Source of the DNA: Mobilicoccus massiliensis
GTDB lineage: Bacteria > Actinomycetota > Actinomycetes > Actinomycetales > Dermatophilaceae
Length of the DNA: 64,000 nucleotides
NCBI RefSeq assembly: GCF_000826525.2
Contig: NZ_LN651330.1
Location: forward strand, 371,639 to 435,638
Direction of reading: 5' to 3'
Position numbers and translations under genes: made by a program. How positions within the stretch are numbered: the stretch's first letter is position 1; each line of letters starts with the position of its first letter. The notes under the pieces are model-generated. The model did no database searches, was not told the DNA's origin, and saw only the letters and a list, made by a program, of their open reading frames with translations. This document shows positions 9,043 through 18,391 of this stretch, in pieces.

Positions 9043-10697
9043 GACGACGCCCCCTCTCCGGTGCGCGCTCCGGTGCGCCCGCGGGTCGGCAGCGTGCGAA
9101 CCGCGGCCCTCAGCGCCGATGTCGCGCGCGGGAAACGAGTGTGGGTCGGGGCGCTCCACAGGTCATGCCCGGCCGCGCCCCACCCGGCCAGCAGGTGGTT
9201 CGCGGCCTGAAATCCGGTGGTGGCCGCGCGTTCCATGAGCGCGACGGGCAGTTCGCAGCGGATGCCGTCCCCGGCGAGGACGACGTCGGGATCGGGGGTC
9301 ACGACGCCCGGGCGCGCCGCCCACGGGTCGGTGCCGACGAGGGGGCAGTCGCGGGCGACGATGACCTCCTCGTGAACGACGCCGGCGTCGACGAGTTCGG
9401 GATGCAGCCGGTCGAGATGCCCGCGCATGTCGCGGGTGACGGTGGCATCGTCCACGTCGTCGGGGACGGCGTACGCGTGGAGTTCGACGACGCTGCCGCC
9501 GTTGCGTACCGCCCACTGCGCGGCACCGTCCTCGAACAGGTGCACAGCGCTGACGTTGTCGAGGTACCCGAGGGCGGCGGTGCCGAGGAACGGCGGCGTC
9601 CCGGGGCGGGTGGGGGTGTCGAACCACAGGCGCTGGACGATGAACCGCGGTGCGATGCGCTGGGATTCGACGGCGGCCCGCCACGCCTCGTCTCCGAGGT
9701 CGGGACTGGCGGCGACGATCTTCTGCAACCCCGCGCGGTCGGGGGCGAGCACGACGGCGTCGACGTCCTGCAGCTCCGCGGCGAGGTCGGCCCCGTCGGT
9801 CGAGACGCGGAGGCGCCCTTCGACCCGGTCGATCCCACGCACCCGCATCCCGACGTGCATGCGCGCCCCGAGCCGGTACAGGTAGGCGCCCAGGGGAGCC
9901 CACCAACGGCTGTCGAAGTCGTCGGCCGAGACGTCGAAGAGCAGACCCTCCGCCGAGCCCAGGAAGTACGTGTGGAACATCCCGACGAGCTCACCGGCCG
10001 AGAACTCGCGCGGGTCGGCGAAGAAGCTGCGTGCGAACACCTCGAGCGCCAGGTGACGCATCCCGGGCGGAAAACGGACGGCGTCGAGGAGGTCCTGCGC
10101 GCTGACCCCGTCGTACTCGACGAACGTGCGGGGGAAGTCGACGTCGAGCAGCCCGAGAGCGCGATCGAGATCGACCCGCGCGAGGTCGGTGAGGCCGAAG
10201 CTCGGGCTCTTCGCGACGAACCCGAGGATGTTCAGCGGTGGCTGTCGCGGGATCGAGGCGAACGAGTCTCGGGAGCCGTCTCCGTGGAGCAGTGGGTAGT
10301 CGTCGATCGCGCGCAGGCCCGAGAGGTCGGGATCCACCCGCCGCAGGAGGGCCCGCAGGTTGTAGTACTGCCGAAAGAACGCGTGGAATCCGCGGCTCAT
10401 CGTGTCGTGCGGGGCTCCCTGGGTCGGGGGTTCGCCCCCGGGCACCTCGACCGGCCAGGCAGCCACCCGGCCACCGAGCCGCGGGCCGGCCTCGAGCAGC
10501 GTCACCCGCACCCCGCGCTCGGCGAGGGCGACGGCCGCGCTGATGCCGGCGATGCCGCCCCCGACGACGACCACGTGCCGATCCTGCGCCGAAGACACCC
10601 CCGTCGGAGGCGTCGCGGCAACGCGTTCGGCACGCACGTCCTGCCCCGGGGTCCACCGACGCGGACGTGCGAAGCGCGAGGGCAGGAGCAGACTCAC
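9039..10697 (-). CDS. crtU: CrtU-type carotene desaturase/methyl-shift enzyme
   Basis: 552 residues from a GTG that overlaps the preceding methyltransferase stop (GTGA). A FAD fold (VVVVGGGIAGISAA) begins near residue 43, followed by the marks I associate with actinobacterial isorenieratene synthases: SRGFHAFFRQYYNLRALLRR, LEVFARSFFADP and MFHTYFLGSAEG. In Streptomyces and Brevibacterium, CrtU oxidises beta-carotene rings and moves a methyl group to give aromatic phi-rings. Here it is surrounded by cyclase, synthase and desaturase genes, which fits. The N-terminal 40 residues are Arg/Pro-rich and variable. The aromatic product is inferred and not visible in the sequence. Confidence 0.82.
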   Translation of the reverse strand: MSLLLPSRFARPRRWTPGQDVRAERVAATPPTGVSSAQDRHVVVVGGGIAGISAAVALAERGVRVTLLEAGPRLGGRVAAWPVEVPGGEPPTQGAPHDTMSRGFHAFFRQYYNLRALLRRVDPDLSGLRAIDDYPLLHGDGSRDSFASIPRQPPLNILGFVAKSPSFGLTDLARVDLDRALGLLDVDFPRTFVEYDGVSAQDLLDAVRFPPGMRHLALEVFARSFFADPREFSAGELVGMFHTYFLGSAEGLLFDVSADDFDSRWWAPLGAYLYRLGARMHVGMRVRGIDRVEGRLRVSTDGADLAAELQDVDAVVLAPDRAGLQKIVAASPDLGDEAWRAAVESQRIAPRFIVQRLWFDTPTRPGTPPFLGTAALGYLDNVSAVHLFEDGAAQWAVRNGGSVVELHAYAVPDDVDDATVTRDMRGHLDRLHPELVDAGVVHEEVIVARDCPLVGTDPWAARPGVVTPDPDVVLAGDGIRCELPVALMERAATTGFQAANHLLAGWGAAGHDLWSAPTHTRFPRATSALRAAVRTLPTRGRTGARTGEGASS

Positions 10698-11491
10698 GGG
10701 CGCCGCCCCCACGTCGCGCGCACCATGCCGCGCTGCCAACCCGGAACCGGGCGCTGACCCACGTCCGTGAATCCCGCGTCGAGGAGGCGTCGTCGCAGCC
10801 GCTCGTCGCTGTCGAAGTCGAGCACGCTGCGCCACAGGTACCGGAACAGCCCGGGCTTGCGGGCGACGACCAGCGACGACGGGATGATGACTCCCCAGCA
10901 CAACGCCGTCCAGGCCGCGACGTCGAGGGGCCGCCCCGCGACTCCGTAGTCGTGGACGACGAACACCCCGCCGGGGCGCAGCATCCGGTGCACATGCCCG
11001 CAGAACGCGTCGGCGTCGGGCACGTTGCGCACGAGGTAGGCGGCGAACACTCCGTCGTATCCGCCGCCGTCGCCGGCCGCGCCGGCGGCGAGGTCCGAGG
11101 TGTCACCGGGCGGGTGCTCCTCGACACCCAGTTCCTCGGCCTGGGCGTGCCGGAACGTCACCGACTCCGGCCACCGCTTCGCCCTCGCCTGCGCGAGCAT
11201 TCCCGCGGAGCCGTCGATGCCCTCGATGCGGAACGGGCAGCCGCTCTCCACGAGCGCGATGAGCAGGGCCTGCGTCGAGGCGCCCGAGCCACAGCCGAGG
11301 TCGGCGATGCGCAGCGGCGCGTCCTCCGGCCCGGGTCGGCGCCGGAGCCGGTCGACCAGCAGCCGTGCCGAGAAGAGCAGTTGGTCCGCGTAGCCCGGCG
11401 ACATGCCGGTGAGCCGGTCGTAGTGCGCGCCGACCTCGTCGAAGGCCGAGGTGACCGTGGCCTCGCGGGCCGAGATGGGCCGTGACGTCAT
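10694..11491 (-). CDS. Class I SAM-dependent methyltransferase in the carotenoid operon (CrtT-like)
   Basis: 265 residues. The SAM-binding motif IADLGCGSGAST lies near residue 60, followed by GIDGSAGML and later MLRPGGVFVVHDYG, a UbiE/type-11 methyltransferase pattern. The ATG overlaps the crtYd stop by 4 bases and the stop overlaps the crtU GTG, so translation is coupled. Isorenieratene clusters of actinobacteria usually hold such a gene (crtT in Streptomyces griseus), whose exact substrate I do not know to be settled. An internal Gly/Ala-rich insertion (around residue 135) separates the motifs. Confidence 0.75.
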   Translation of the reverse strand: MTSRPISAREATVTSAFDEVGAHYDRLTGMSPGYADQLLFSARLLVDRLRRRPGPEDAPLRIADLGCGSGASTQALLIALVESGCPFRIEGIDGSAGMLAQARAKRWPESVTFRHAQAEELGVEEHPPGDTSDLAAGAAGDGGGYDGVFAAYLVRNVPDADAFCGHVHRMLRPGGVFVVHDYGVAGRPLDVAAWTALCWGVIIPSSLVVARKPGLFRYLWRSVLDFDSDERLRRRLLDAGFTDVGQRPVPGWQRGMVRATWGRRP

Positions 11492-11826
11492 GCGTGCTCC
11501 TTGTCGGGGCGGCGGGTCTCGGCGTCGCGGCGGCCGGCGCGCACCCACAACATCAGGGTGAGGGTCACCATCGAGAACCCGAAGAGGAAGTCCTCGACGG
11601 GGATGTCCCACGGCGCTCGCACACCGAGGTGATGCTCGGGGGCGTAGAGGACGATCGGGGCGTCGAGCTTGGTCAGCCACCCGTCGACGAGGACCTGGAA
11701 GAACCCGACGATCGCCATGCTGATCCAGTACCGGCCGGTCCGGAACAGGCCCGTCCGCCAGACGCGCGTCTCGATGACGACGACGGCGACGACCGAGGCG
11801 ACGGCGAGAACGGTGTACTCAGGCAT
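11488..11826 (-). CDS. crtYd: Lycopene cyclase subunit CrtYd
   Basis: 112 residues, three predicted membrane helices, with the lycopene-cyclase-domain signature IPVEDFLFGF near the C-terminus. Actinobacteria split beta-cyclase into two small integral membrane subunits that act together; this is the second, its start lying 8 bases inside the end of crtYc. It should help close the psi-ends of lycopene into rings, giving substrate for CrtU. The length matches known CrtYd proteins. Confidence 0.85.
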   Translation of the reverse strand: MPEYTVLAVASVVAVVVIETRVWRTGLFRTGRYWISMAIVGFFQVLVDGWLTKLDAPIVLYAPEHHLGVRAPWDIPVEDFLFGFSMVTLTLMLWVRAGRRDAETRRPDKEHA

Positions 11827-12208
11827 CGGCGTCGACCTCGCGGCGTCGCAGGCGTGACCCGAGCCGCAGGACCGTGCCGACGGCCCCGTAGGTGAGCAGC
11901 CCGCAGAGCGGGACGACGACGAAGAACACGAGCTCCTCGATCGGCATGTCGATGATCGGGATCAGCCACCCGGTGGTGAATCGCGGTGAGTACCACCAGT
12001 GTCCGCGCACGATCCCGAGCACGTCCCACGCCGAGAACAGCACGACGACCGGCAGCAGTGCGGCGATCAGTCGCCGCGGACGACGGTAGACCCCCGCAGC
12101 GAGGAACAGCTCGAGCGGCAGGGTGATGAGCAGACACGCGCCCATGAGCAGCAGGTACTGGTAGGGGTCCCAGGCCGGGTTCCAGCCGGCGTCCCACGCC
12201 GCCGTCAC
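11819..12208 (-). CDS. crtYc: Lycopene cyclase subunit CrtYc
   Basis: 129 residues from a GTG that overlaps the stop of the phytoene synthase fusion (GTGA). Three hydrophobic segments and the conserved IPIEELVFF motif identify the first half of the heterodimeric lycopene cyclase. Much longer upstream extensions of the frame run antisense through the synthase gene and are not real. It acts in the membrane with CrtYd. Confidence 0.85.
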   Translation of the reverse strand: MTAAWDAGWNPAWDPYQYLLLMGACLLITLPLELFLAAGVYRRPRRLIAALLPVVVLFSAWDVLGIVRGHWWYSPRFTTGWLIPIIDMPIEELVFFVVVPLCGLLTYGAVGTVLRLGSRLRRREVDADA

Positions 12209-14220
12209 GGCTGGATCCCCCCGCTGCGCACGAGGTGTCGGCGCTCGGTGTACTCGAGGTCGTCGACCCACAAGCGGGCCTGAGTGCGCCGGACGAACGG
12301 GCGGATCGCGGGCTGCAATCTGCGGGCGAGGCGGAACCCGACGCGGCCGGAGGAGGCGATCGTCGCCTCGGTCATCACCGTGACCGGCCGCCCGGAGGCG
12401 TCGGTGCCGATGGGGGTGGCGTGGGTCTCGACGACGCTCCCGGCGCCCTCGCCCCCGGTGATGTGCATGACGATGGTGCGGGCGTCCGGGCACGTGAACT
12501 CCGCCCGCACCGGCACTCCCCAGGTGGGCGTGAGGCGGAACGTGACATCGGTGACGAGCCGGTCGTCGGTGCTCGCGTCGTCGTCGACGACGAGGTGACT
12601 GAACGCGTAGGGGTGCAGCCAGGCCCCGTGCCACGGGTCCAGCCGGTTGGCGACGACGTCCTGCGGCTCGCACTGGGCGGCTCGTGAGTAGACGGCGGTC
12701 AGCGCCGTGTCGAGGGAGGGACGGGCCGGCAACGTCGGACGCTCGCGCGGTGTCTCGCCCTCGGCGGGCAGTTGCACCCAGAGCAGCACGCCGTCGTCGT
12801 ACGCGGGGAGCGTCTCCCACGACCTGCCCCACTCCGACGGCAGCCGCAGCCCGTGCCAGCGGCACATGAGGTCGGTGCCGGCGACCTCGCAGCGGTCGAG
12901 CCTCGCCCCCATATGCGGGCAGGCGCCCGGACCTGCTCGAAGCGAGCCGTCCTCGGTACGCCAGACGGCGATCTCCCGGCCGGCGATCGTCCGCACGATC
13001 GACTCCGCGCCGACATCACCGGAGGCGCCGATGACGTACCAGCCACCGGGATCACGGCTCTGCGCGACGGCCAGCGCGCGTTCGATACGCGGCACCGACG
13101 CCTGCTTCCACGTGCTGCACAGAGCCTCGGCCGGCGGCCGGGGGACGCGTCGAACGGGAATCCGGTCACGTGGCGAGCCGGGCGGCACCGCACCGGGCGG
13201 GACGGTGCACGAAGCAGGGGCGCCGGTGGGATGGGTCGTCGGCTGCGACTCCTGGACGTGGGGGGCCGGCGGCGCGGTCGTACCCCGGCCGGTCAGGAGA
13301 GCACGGGCGGCCATGCCGATCTTGTCGGCGGGGGAGACGCGGCGGCGGGTGGAGAACACGTCGTAATCGGCCTCTTCGATGCGGGTGAGGATGGTGGAGT
13401 ACATGGTCAGTGCCGCGCCGACGCACCGGGCGGAGGAGGGCGGAAGCATCGCCAGCCCGGGCTCGGCCTCGCGATAGAGCTCGCGGTTGCGCTCGATCTG
13501 CTCGGCGAGGAACGTCCGCCACTGCGGGGTGACCCGGCGCAGCCGTGGGTCGGCACCGTGCCGGTCGAGATCGTCGGCCGGGAGGTAGATGCGTCCGCGA
13601 TCGAGATCCTCGGAGACGTCGCGGATGAAGTTCGTGAGCTGGAACGCCAGCCCGAGTTGTCGCGCGGGGTGCCGCGCCTGCGGGGTGGTGGGTCGCAGCA
13701 CCGGCAGCATCATCTCGCCGATGACCGCCGCCGAGCCCTCCATGTAGCCGTCGCGCAGGTCGGGCCAGGTGGCCCACGACGTGCGGTGGAGGTCCAGGCG
13801 CATCGCGTGGAAGAACCGATCGAAGCACTCGGCGGGCACGTCCAGACGGCGCACGCTCGCGGCGATGGCGTCGAGAACGGGGTGGGTGTCGCCGCCGCGC
13901 TCGCGGGCCAGCTCGAAGCGGCGGGCGAACGCCTCCAGCCGCACCTCGGGCTCGGCGCCCTCCGGCACTCCGAGGTCGCGGCCGAGGTCGAGGCTGGTCA
14001 CGGCGTCGGGCTCGTCGACGATGTCGTCGGCCAGCCGGCACAACGCGTAGATCGCGTAGACGTCCTCGCGCGCCTCCCGGGGGAGAAACTGGGTGCCCCA
14101 GAAGTACGTCGTGCCATGCAGGCGCGTGATGTCTCGGCAGATGGCGCGTCCCTGTGCGAGCGTGTTGCTCGACCGCGTGTTCGCCGATCGCGGTGCCGAG
14201 GTGGTCAAGCGTGGTGTCAT
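12205..14220 (-). CDS. crtB: Phytoene synthase fused to a Rieske [2Fe-2S]/DUF5914-type domain
   Basis: 671 residues, about twice the usual CrtB length. Residues 20-310 are a trans-isoprenyl synthase with both Asp-rich motifs (DDIVDE at 65-70, DVSED at 201-205), which should condense two GGPP into phytoene. A Pro/Thr-rich linker (about 312-368) leads to a second module holding a Rieske site: CPH at 434-436 and CRWH at 453-456, followed by a C-terminal region of the type annotated DUF5914. In related clusters I recall the Rieske protein as a separate gene, so the fusion links it to this pathway, perhaps as electron donor for ring desaturation. The frame is continuous with no sign of frameshift. 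First gene of the operon; the ATG lacks a clear ribosome site. Confidence 0.85.
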   Translation of the reverse strand: MTPRLTTSAPRSANTRSSNTLAQGRAICRDITRLHGTTYFWGTQFLPREAREDVYAIYALCRLADDIVDEPDAVTSLDLGRDLGVPEGAEPEVRLEAFARRFELARERGGDTHPVLDAIAASVRRLDVPAECFDRFFHAMRLDLHRTSWATWPDLRDGYMEGSAAVIGEMMLPVLRPTTPQARHPARQLGLAFQLTNFIRDVSEDLDRGRIYLPADDLDRHGADPRLRRVTPQWRTFLAEQIERNRELYREAEPGLAMLPPSSARCVGAALTMYSTILTRIEEADYDVFSTRRRVSPADKIGMAARALLTGRGTTAPPAPHVQESQPTTHPTGAPASCTVPPGAVPPGSPRDRIPVRRVPRPPAEALCSTWKQASVPRIERALAVAQSRDPGGWYVIGASGDVGAESIVRTIAGREIAVWRTEDGSLRAGPGACPHMGARLDRCEVAGTDLMCRWHGLRLPSEWGRSWETLPAYDDGVLLWVQLPAEGETPRERPTLPARPSLDTALTAVYSRAAQCEPQDVVANRLDPWHGAWLHPYAFSHLVVDDDASTDDRLVTDVTFRLTPTWGVPVRAEFTCPDARTIVMHITGGEGAGSVVETHATPIGTDASGRPVTVMTEATIASSGRVGFRLARRLQPAIRPFVRRTQARLWVDDLEYTERRHLVRSGGIQP

Positions 14221-14359
14221 CGTCTGCGAGTCAACACCGCATCGCCTCGCTCCGCACGGTGAGCGATGGGTGGTCGTGCATACGCGTGCGTGGCGACGCC
14301 CCTACGACCGATCGCGCCCATCGCGCTCACCGCCGCCGAACGGCCCGGCCCGGCCCGCC

Positions 14360-15202
14360 TCAGGCCGAGACCGGCGTCCATGACGGCGACGATTCGATGC
14401 GACGCGCCGCGTGATGACGGCCGATCGGCAGGACGAGAGGCTTGCCCGAGACGGGGTCGGGCACGACCCGGCTGGGCATCCCGTAGACCTCCTCGACGAG
14501 GGCGGGGGTGAGCACGTCCGCGGGTGTGCCGTCGGCGACGAGGCGGCCGCGACACAGTGCGACGAGTCGGTCGGCGTAGCGCGCGGCGAGGTTGAGGTCG
14601 TGCAGCACCATCGCGATCGTCGTGCCGCGCGCGGCGTTGAGGTCGGTGAGCAGGTCGAGGACCTCGATCTGGTGGGCGATGTCGAGGAACGTCGTCGGCT
14701 CGTCCAGCAGGAGCACGTCGGTGCGCTGGGCGAGGGCCATCGCGATCCACACGCGTTGCCGCTGGCCGCCCGAGAGTTCGTCGACGGCACGGTCGACGAG
14801 TTCCGCGGTGCCGGTGAGGTCGAGCGCCTCGGCTACCGCGGTGTCGTCCTCTCGTGACCAGCGCGTCAGCATGCCGAGATGCGGGCTGCGTCCGCGGGCG
14901 ACGAGGTCGCCGACGGCGATGCCCTCGGGCGCGGTGGGTGATTGCGGCAACAGCCCGAGGGTGCGAGCGACCTCTTTCGTCGGCCGGCGGTGAATGTCCT
15001 TGCCGTCGAGCAGGATTCGTCCGGATTCCGGGGTGAGGAGCCGGGCGAGCGAGCGGAGCAGGGTCGACTTGCCGCACGCGTTGGCTCCGACGACGACGGT
15101 GATGGCGCCCGGCTCGAGGGCGAGGTCGAGGTCGTGGACGACGGTGCGATCGCCGTAACCCAGCCTGACCTGCTGGGCGTGGAGCGTGTGGTCGGCGGTC
15201 AC
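14360..15202 (-). CDS. Ferric-siderophore ABC transporter ATP-binding protein
   Basis: 280 residues with Walker A (GANACGKSTLL), the signature LSGGQRQRVWIAMAL, Walker B (LLLDEPTTFLD) and H-loop (VLHDLNLAARYAD): the FepC/FhuC type. It energises uptake of an iron-siderophore complex through the two permeases upstream, with which it overlaps by 4 bases. The gene is last in the iron-box-controlled operon. The C-terminal tail after residue 255 is variable. Substrate type (catecholate or hydroxamate) cannot be told. Confidence 0.9.
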   Translation of the reverse strand: MTADHTLHAQQVRLGYGDRTVVHDLDLALEPGAITVVVGANACGKSTLLRSLARLLTPESGRILLDGKDIHRRPTKEVARTLGLLPQSPTAPEGIAVGDLVARGRSPHLGMLTRWSREDDTAVAEALDLTGTAELVDRAVDELSGGQRQRVWIAMALAQRTDVLLLDEPTTFLDIAHQIEVLDLLTDLNAARGTTIAMVLHDLNLAARYADRLVALCRGRLVADGTPADVLTPALVEEVYGMPSRVVPDPVSGKPLVLPIGRHHAARRIESSPSWTPVSA

Positions 15203-16260
15203 AGGGAGCCTCCGGATCGGTTGGTGCGAACGAGCAGGTACACGAGGTAGGGCGCGCCGAGCGCTCCGGTGACGACGCCCACGGGGTAGCGGGCGTCGAA
15301 GGCGAACTGCCCGACGAGGTCGGCGGCGAGCACGAGCGCGGCGCCGACGAGGGCGGCGGGGATCATGAGCGATCCGCCCGGCCGGACGAGGCGTGCAGCG
15401 ATGGGGCCGGAGAGGAACGCGACGAACGCGATCGGCCCGGCCGCGGCCGTCGCGAACGCGATGAGCCCGACCGCGATGACGATCGCGACGACCCGTGTGC
15501 GCTCGACGCGGACCCCCAGGGCCGAGGCCGCGTCGTCACCGAGGTGGAGCAGGCGCAGGTGGGCCGCCTGCGAGAGCAGTACCGGCACGCCGACCGCGAC
15601 GGCGACGGCGAGGGGCAGCACGGCGTCCCACGTGGCGTCGTTGACGCTGCCGGTGAGCCAGCGCATCGCCGTCTGCAGATCCCATTTGGCGGCCTTCGAC
15701 AACAGGTAGGCGACGAGGGAGTCGAGCATCGCGGAGAGACCGATTCCGATGAGGATCAACCGGGTTCCGGCCATGCCGTCCTTGAACGCGAGCACGTAGA
15801 CGAGCAGCGCGGTCGCCAGCCCGGCGGCGACCGCCAGCACCGAGACCTGCGTCGGGCCGAGCCCGAGAACGACGATGCCGAACACCGCCGCCGCGCCCGC
15901 GCCCGAACTGATCCCGATGATGTCGGGGGAGGCCAGGGCGTTGCGCAGCATCGTCTGGAACGTCACGCCCGCGAGACCGAAGCACGTGCCCGCGAGGAGG
16001 GCGAGGGCCGCGCGGGGGAGCCGCAGTTCACCCACCGCGAAGCTCGCCCCCGGCACCGTCTCGCCGAGGACGAGGCGAGCGACCTCGACGGGCGTGTAGA
16101 AGGTGTGGCCGGCCATGAGTGCGACGGCGACGAGGGCGAGGACGAGCGCCCCGAGAGCCACCGTGGCCGCGACGCGGGCACGCGCTCGCCGTCGGCGGCC
16201 GGCAGCGAAGGTCTCCGCCGTGGAGATCGCCGGCGAATCCTCTTGAACCGCAGAGCTCAC
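15199..16260 (-). CDS. Ferric-siderophore ABC permease, FecCD family (second subunit)
   Basis: 353 residues with about nine to ten hydrophobic helices after a charged N-terminus. The family signature LRLPRAALALLAGTCFGLAG and the coupling segment MLRNALASPDIIGISSGAG are clear. It pairs with the next permease to form the membrane channel of an iron-siderophore importer. It overlaps both the permease upstream and the ATPase downstream by 4 bases, so the three proteins are made in step. Confidence 0.9.
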   Translation of the reverse strand: MSSAVQEDSPAISTAETFAAGRRRRARARVAATVALGALVLALVAVALMAGHTFYTPVEVARLVLGETVPGASFAVGELRLPRAALALLAGTCFGLAGVTFQTMLRNALASPDIIGISSGAGAAAVFGIVVLGLGPTQVSVLAVAAGLATALLVYVLAFKDGMAGTRLILIGIGLSAMLDSLVAYLLSKAAKWDLQTAMRWLTGSVNDATWDAVLPLAVAVAVGVPVLLSQAAHLRLLHLGDDAASALGVRVERTRVVAIVIAVGLIAFATAAAGPIAFVAFLSGPIAARLVRPGGSLMIPAALVGAALVLAADLVGQFAFDARYPVGVVTGALGAPYLVYLLVRTNRSGGSL

Positions 16261-17309
16261 AACGCCCTCGCCTTCTGCCGCCGCACGATCGCGATGAACA
16301 CGGGGGCTCCGATCAGTGCCGTGACGACGCCGACGTCGATCTCGTCGGGGCGGGCGACGACACGGCCGACGACATCGGCCGCGATGAGCAACGTGGCGCC
16401 GGTCAGCGCCGAGCAGGGCAGGAGGCGGCGATGCGCCGACCCGGCCACGAGCCGACAGGCGTGCGGGACGACGAGTCCGACGAACCCGATGGGCCCGGCC
16501 AGCGCGGTCGCCGCGCCGCAGAGCAGCACCGCGCCGAGCGCGGCGACGAGTCGGGTGCGCACGACGTTCTCGCCGAGCCCGGCGGCGACGTCGTCACCGA
16601 GTGCGAGCGCGTCGAGCCCGCCGGCCGTGACGAGACACAGCGCGAGCCCGACGAGCAGGAACGGCGAGAGCAGCGACATTGTGCCCACGTCGGCGCCACC
16701 GACCCCACCGATCTGCCAGAACCTGAAGGAGTCCATCACCTCGACGCGCGGCAGCAGGACCGCGCTGATGAGCGAGGAGAACGCCGCCGACGTCGCGGCC
16801 CCGGCGAGGGTGAGCTTGAGCGGGGTCGCCCCACCCCGGCCGAGGGACCCCACGACGTAGACGAGGACCGCCGCGCACGCCGACCCCAGCACCGCGACCC
16901 ACGCGTACCCGACCGGCGAGGACAGCCCGAAGAACGCGATGCCCGACACCACGGCGAGCGACGCGCCGGAGGTGACGCCGAGGATGCCGGGGTCTGCGAG
17001 CGGATTGCGCGTGAGGCCCTGCATGACGGCTCCGGCGACGCCGAGGGCGGCACCCACGACGGCCGCGAGCAGCGTTCGGGGGATTCGCTTGGCGACCGCG
17101 GCCTGGGCGATGTTCGCGTCCCCGCCCGTCAGCGCGGCGAGCAGGTCGGTGAGGCCGACGTGCCGGGCTCCGAAGGTCACGGAGGCCGCCGCGACGAGGG
17201 CGAGCACGAGGAGGAGCACGGCGAGGCCGAGGCCACGACGCGCGAGCCGGGATCGGCGAGGGCGAGTGTCGACGCCCGCCGTCGCAGCCCGCTCGATCGT
17301 CGTGCTCAC
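16257..17309 (-). CDS. Ferric-siderophore ABC permease, FecCD family (first subunit)
   Basis: 350 residues, about nine hydrophobic helices. The family marks are KRIPRTLLAAVVGAALGVAG and LTRNPLADPGILGVTSGA. It is the FepD-like partner of the following permease and starts 10 bases after the stop of the binding-protein gene, so it shares the promoter carrying the iron box. The protein looks complete. Confidence 0.9.
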   Translation of the reverse strand: MSTTIERAATAGVDTRPRRSRLARRGLGLAVLLLVLALVAAASVTFGARHVGLTDLLAALTGGDANIAQAAVAKRIPRTLLAAVVGAALGVAGAVMQGLTRNPLADPGILGVTSGASLAVVSGIAFFGLSSPVGYAWVAVLGSACAAVLVYVVGSLGRGGATPLKLTLAGAATSAAFSSLISAVLLPRVEVMDSFRFWQIGGVGGADVGTMSLLSPFLLVGLALCLVTAGGLDALALGDDVAAGLGENVVRTRLVAALGAVLLCGAATALAGPIGFVGLVVPHACRLVAGSAHRRLLPCSALTGATLLIAADVVGRVVARPDEIDVGVVTALIGAPVFIAIVRRQKARAL

Positions 17310-17319
17310 GAGCCCGCGC

Positions 17320-18369
17320 TCACTTCGCCTTCGCCGCGGCCTGGTCGAGCACCGCGAGGTACTTCTCCAGGCCCCAGGGAACGTTGAGGGGGGAGGGGTT
17401 GGCCGAGGCCGCGAGCGGGGTGTCGTCGGGCAGCACCGCGACCGCCCCGTTCTTCACTGCGGGGATCTTCGACCACAGCGGGTCCTTCTGGACCGTCGCG
17501 GTCGTCGTCGCCGGGTCTTTGCCGTACGTCACGAGCAGGTCGACGTCGGAGAACGTGTCGGAGGACTCCGCGCTCACCGTGTTCCAGAACTCGGGCGAGG
17601 ATTTCGTCTTCGCCACCTGCGCCGGGACTTTCATGCCGAGCTTGGTCCAGAGCTCCACGCGCGGATCGTTCTCGTTGTAGAACCCGATCTTGCCCAGATC
17701 GCTCGGATCGATGAACGAGAAGAGCGCGCCCTTGCCCGCGAGGTCGGGGTGCTTCTTCGCGGCCTGTGCGATCTGCGCGTCGAGGTCCTTGGCGAGCCGT
17801 TCGCCTTCGGCGGCCTTGCCGATGGCCGTGGCGTTGGTGCGGATCATCTCGTTCATCGACGTGCCCCACGGCTGCTCGGGGTAGGCGACGACCGGTGCGA
17901 TCTTGCTCAGCGTGTCGTACTGCTCCTTGGTGAGCCCGGAGTAGGCGGCGAGGATGACGTCGGGCTTGGTCGCCGAGACGGCCTCGTAGTCGATGCTGTC
18001 GGTGTCGTCGAACAGTGCCGGGGTCGCGCCCCCGAGCTCGGAGAGCTTGGCCTCGACCCACGGGTGCATGCCGTTCTTGTCGTCGTCGCCCCAGGTGGCC
18101 TTGCTCATGCCGACCGGGACGATGCCGAGCGCGAGAGGAACCTCGTGATTGCCCCAGGCGACACTCGCCACACGCTCGGGCTTCTTCTCGATCGTCGTCT
18201 GGCCGAAGGCGTGGGTGAGGGTCACCGGAAAGGCCTGATCGGACCCGTTTGCGGCGGCGGCCCCCGTCGTGGGCGCGGTGGCGCCGGAGGTCGAGTCGGA
18301 GCCGCACGCGGCCGGCCCGAGCGAGGCGATGATGGTGGCGGCGACGAGGGTGAGGCGGCGAGGGGACAA
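17320..18369 (-). CDS. Iron-siderophore substrate-binding lipoprotein
   Basis: 349 residues from a TTG start. I chose TTG because the in-frame ATG 48 bases upstream would put the iron box inside the coding region, whereas the TTG directly opens a lipoprotein signal peptide (LTLVAATIIASLGPAAC). The mature part has the FepB/FecB pattern: KPERVASVAWGNHEVPLALG, then DVILAAYSGLT, and DVDLLVTYG near the C-terminus. It captures ferric siderophore outside the membrane and hands it to the two permeases. First gene of a four-gene operon, expected to be repressed by an iron-loaded DtxR/IdeR protein. Confidence 0.85.
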   Translation of the reverse strand: MSPRRLTLVAATIIASLGPAACGSDSTSGATAPTTGAAAANGSDQAFPVTLTHAFGQTTIEKKPERVASVAWGNHEVPLALGIVPVGMSKATWGDDDKNGMHPWVEAKLSELGGATPALFDDTDSIDYEAVSATKPDVILAAYSGLTKEQYDTLSKIAPVVAYPEQPWGTSMNEMIRTNATAIGKAAEGERLAKDLDAQIAQAAKKHPDLAGKGALFSFIDPSDLGKIGFYNENDPRVELWTKLGMKVPAQVAKTKSSPEFWNTVSAESSDTFSDVDLLVTYGKDPATTTATVQKDPLWSKIPAVKNGAVAVLPDDTPLAASANPSPLNVPWGLEKYLAVLDQAAAKAK

Positions 18370-18391
18370 CGGAGGCCTTTCGACGGTGAAG

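Noticed and set aside
17306..18307. A 333-codon frame opposite in phase to the siderophore-binding protein
   Set aside because: It is a shifted reading of the same strand; the lipoprotein frame has the signal peptide and family motifs.
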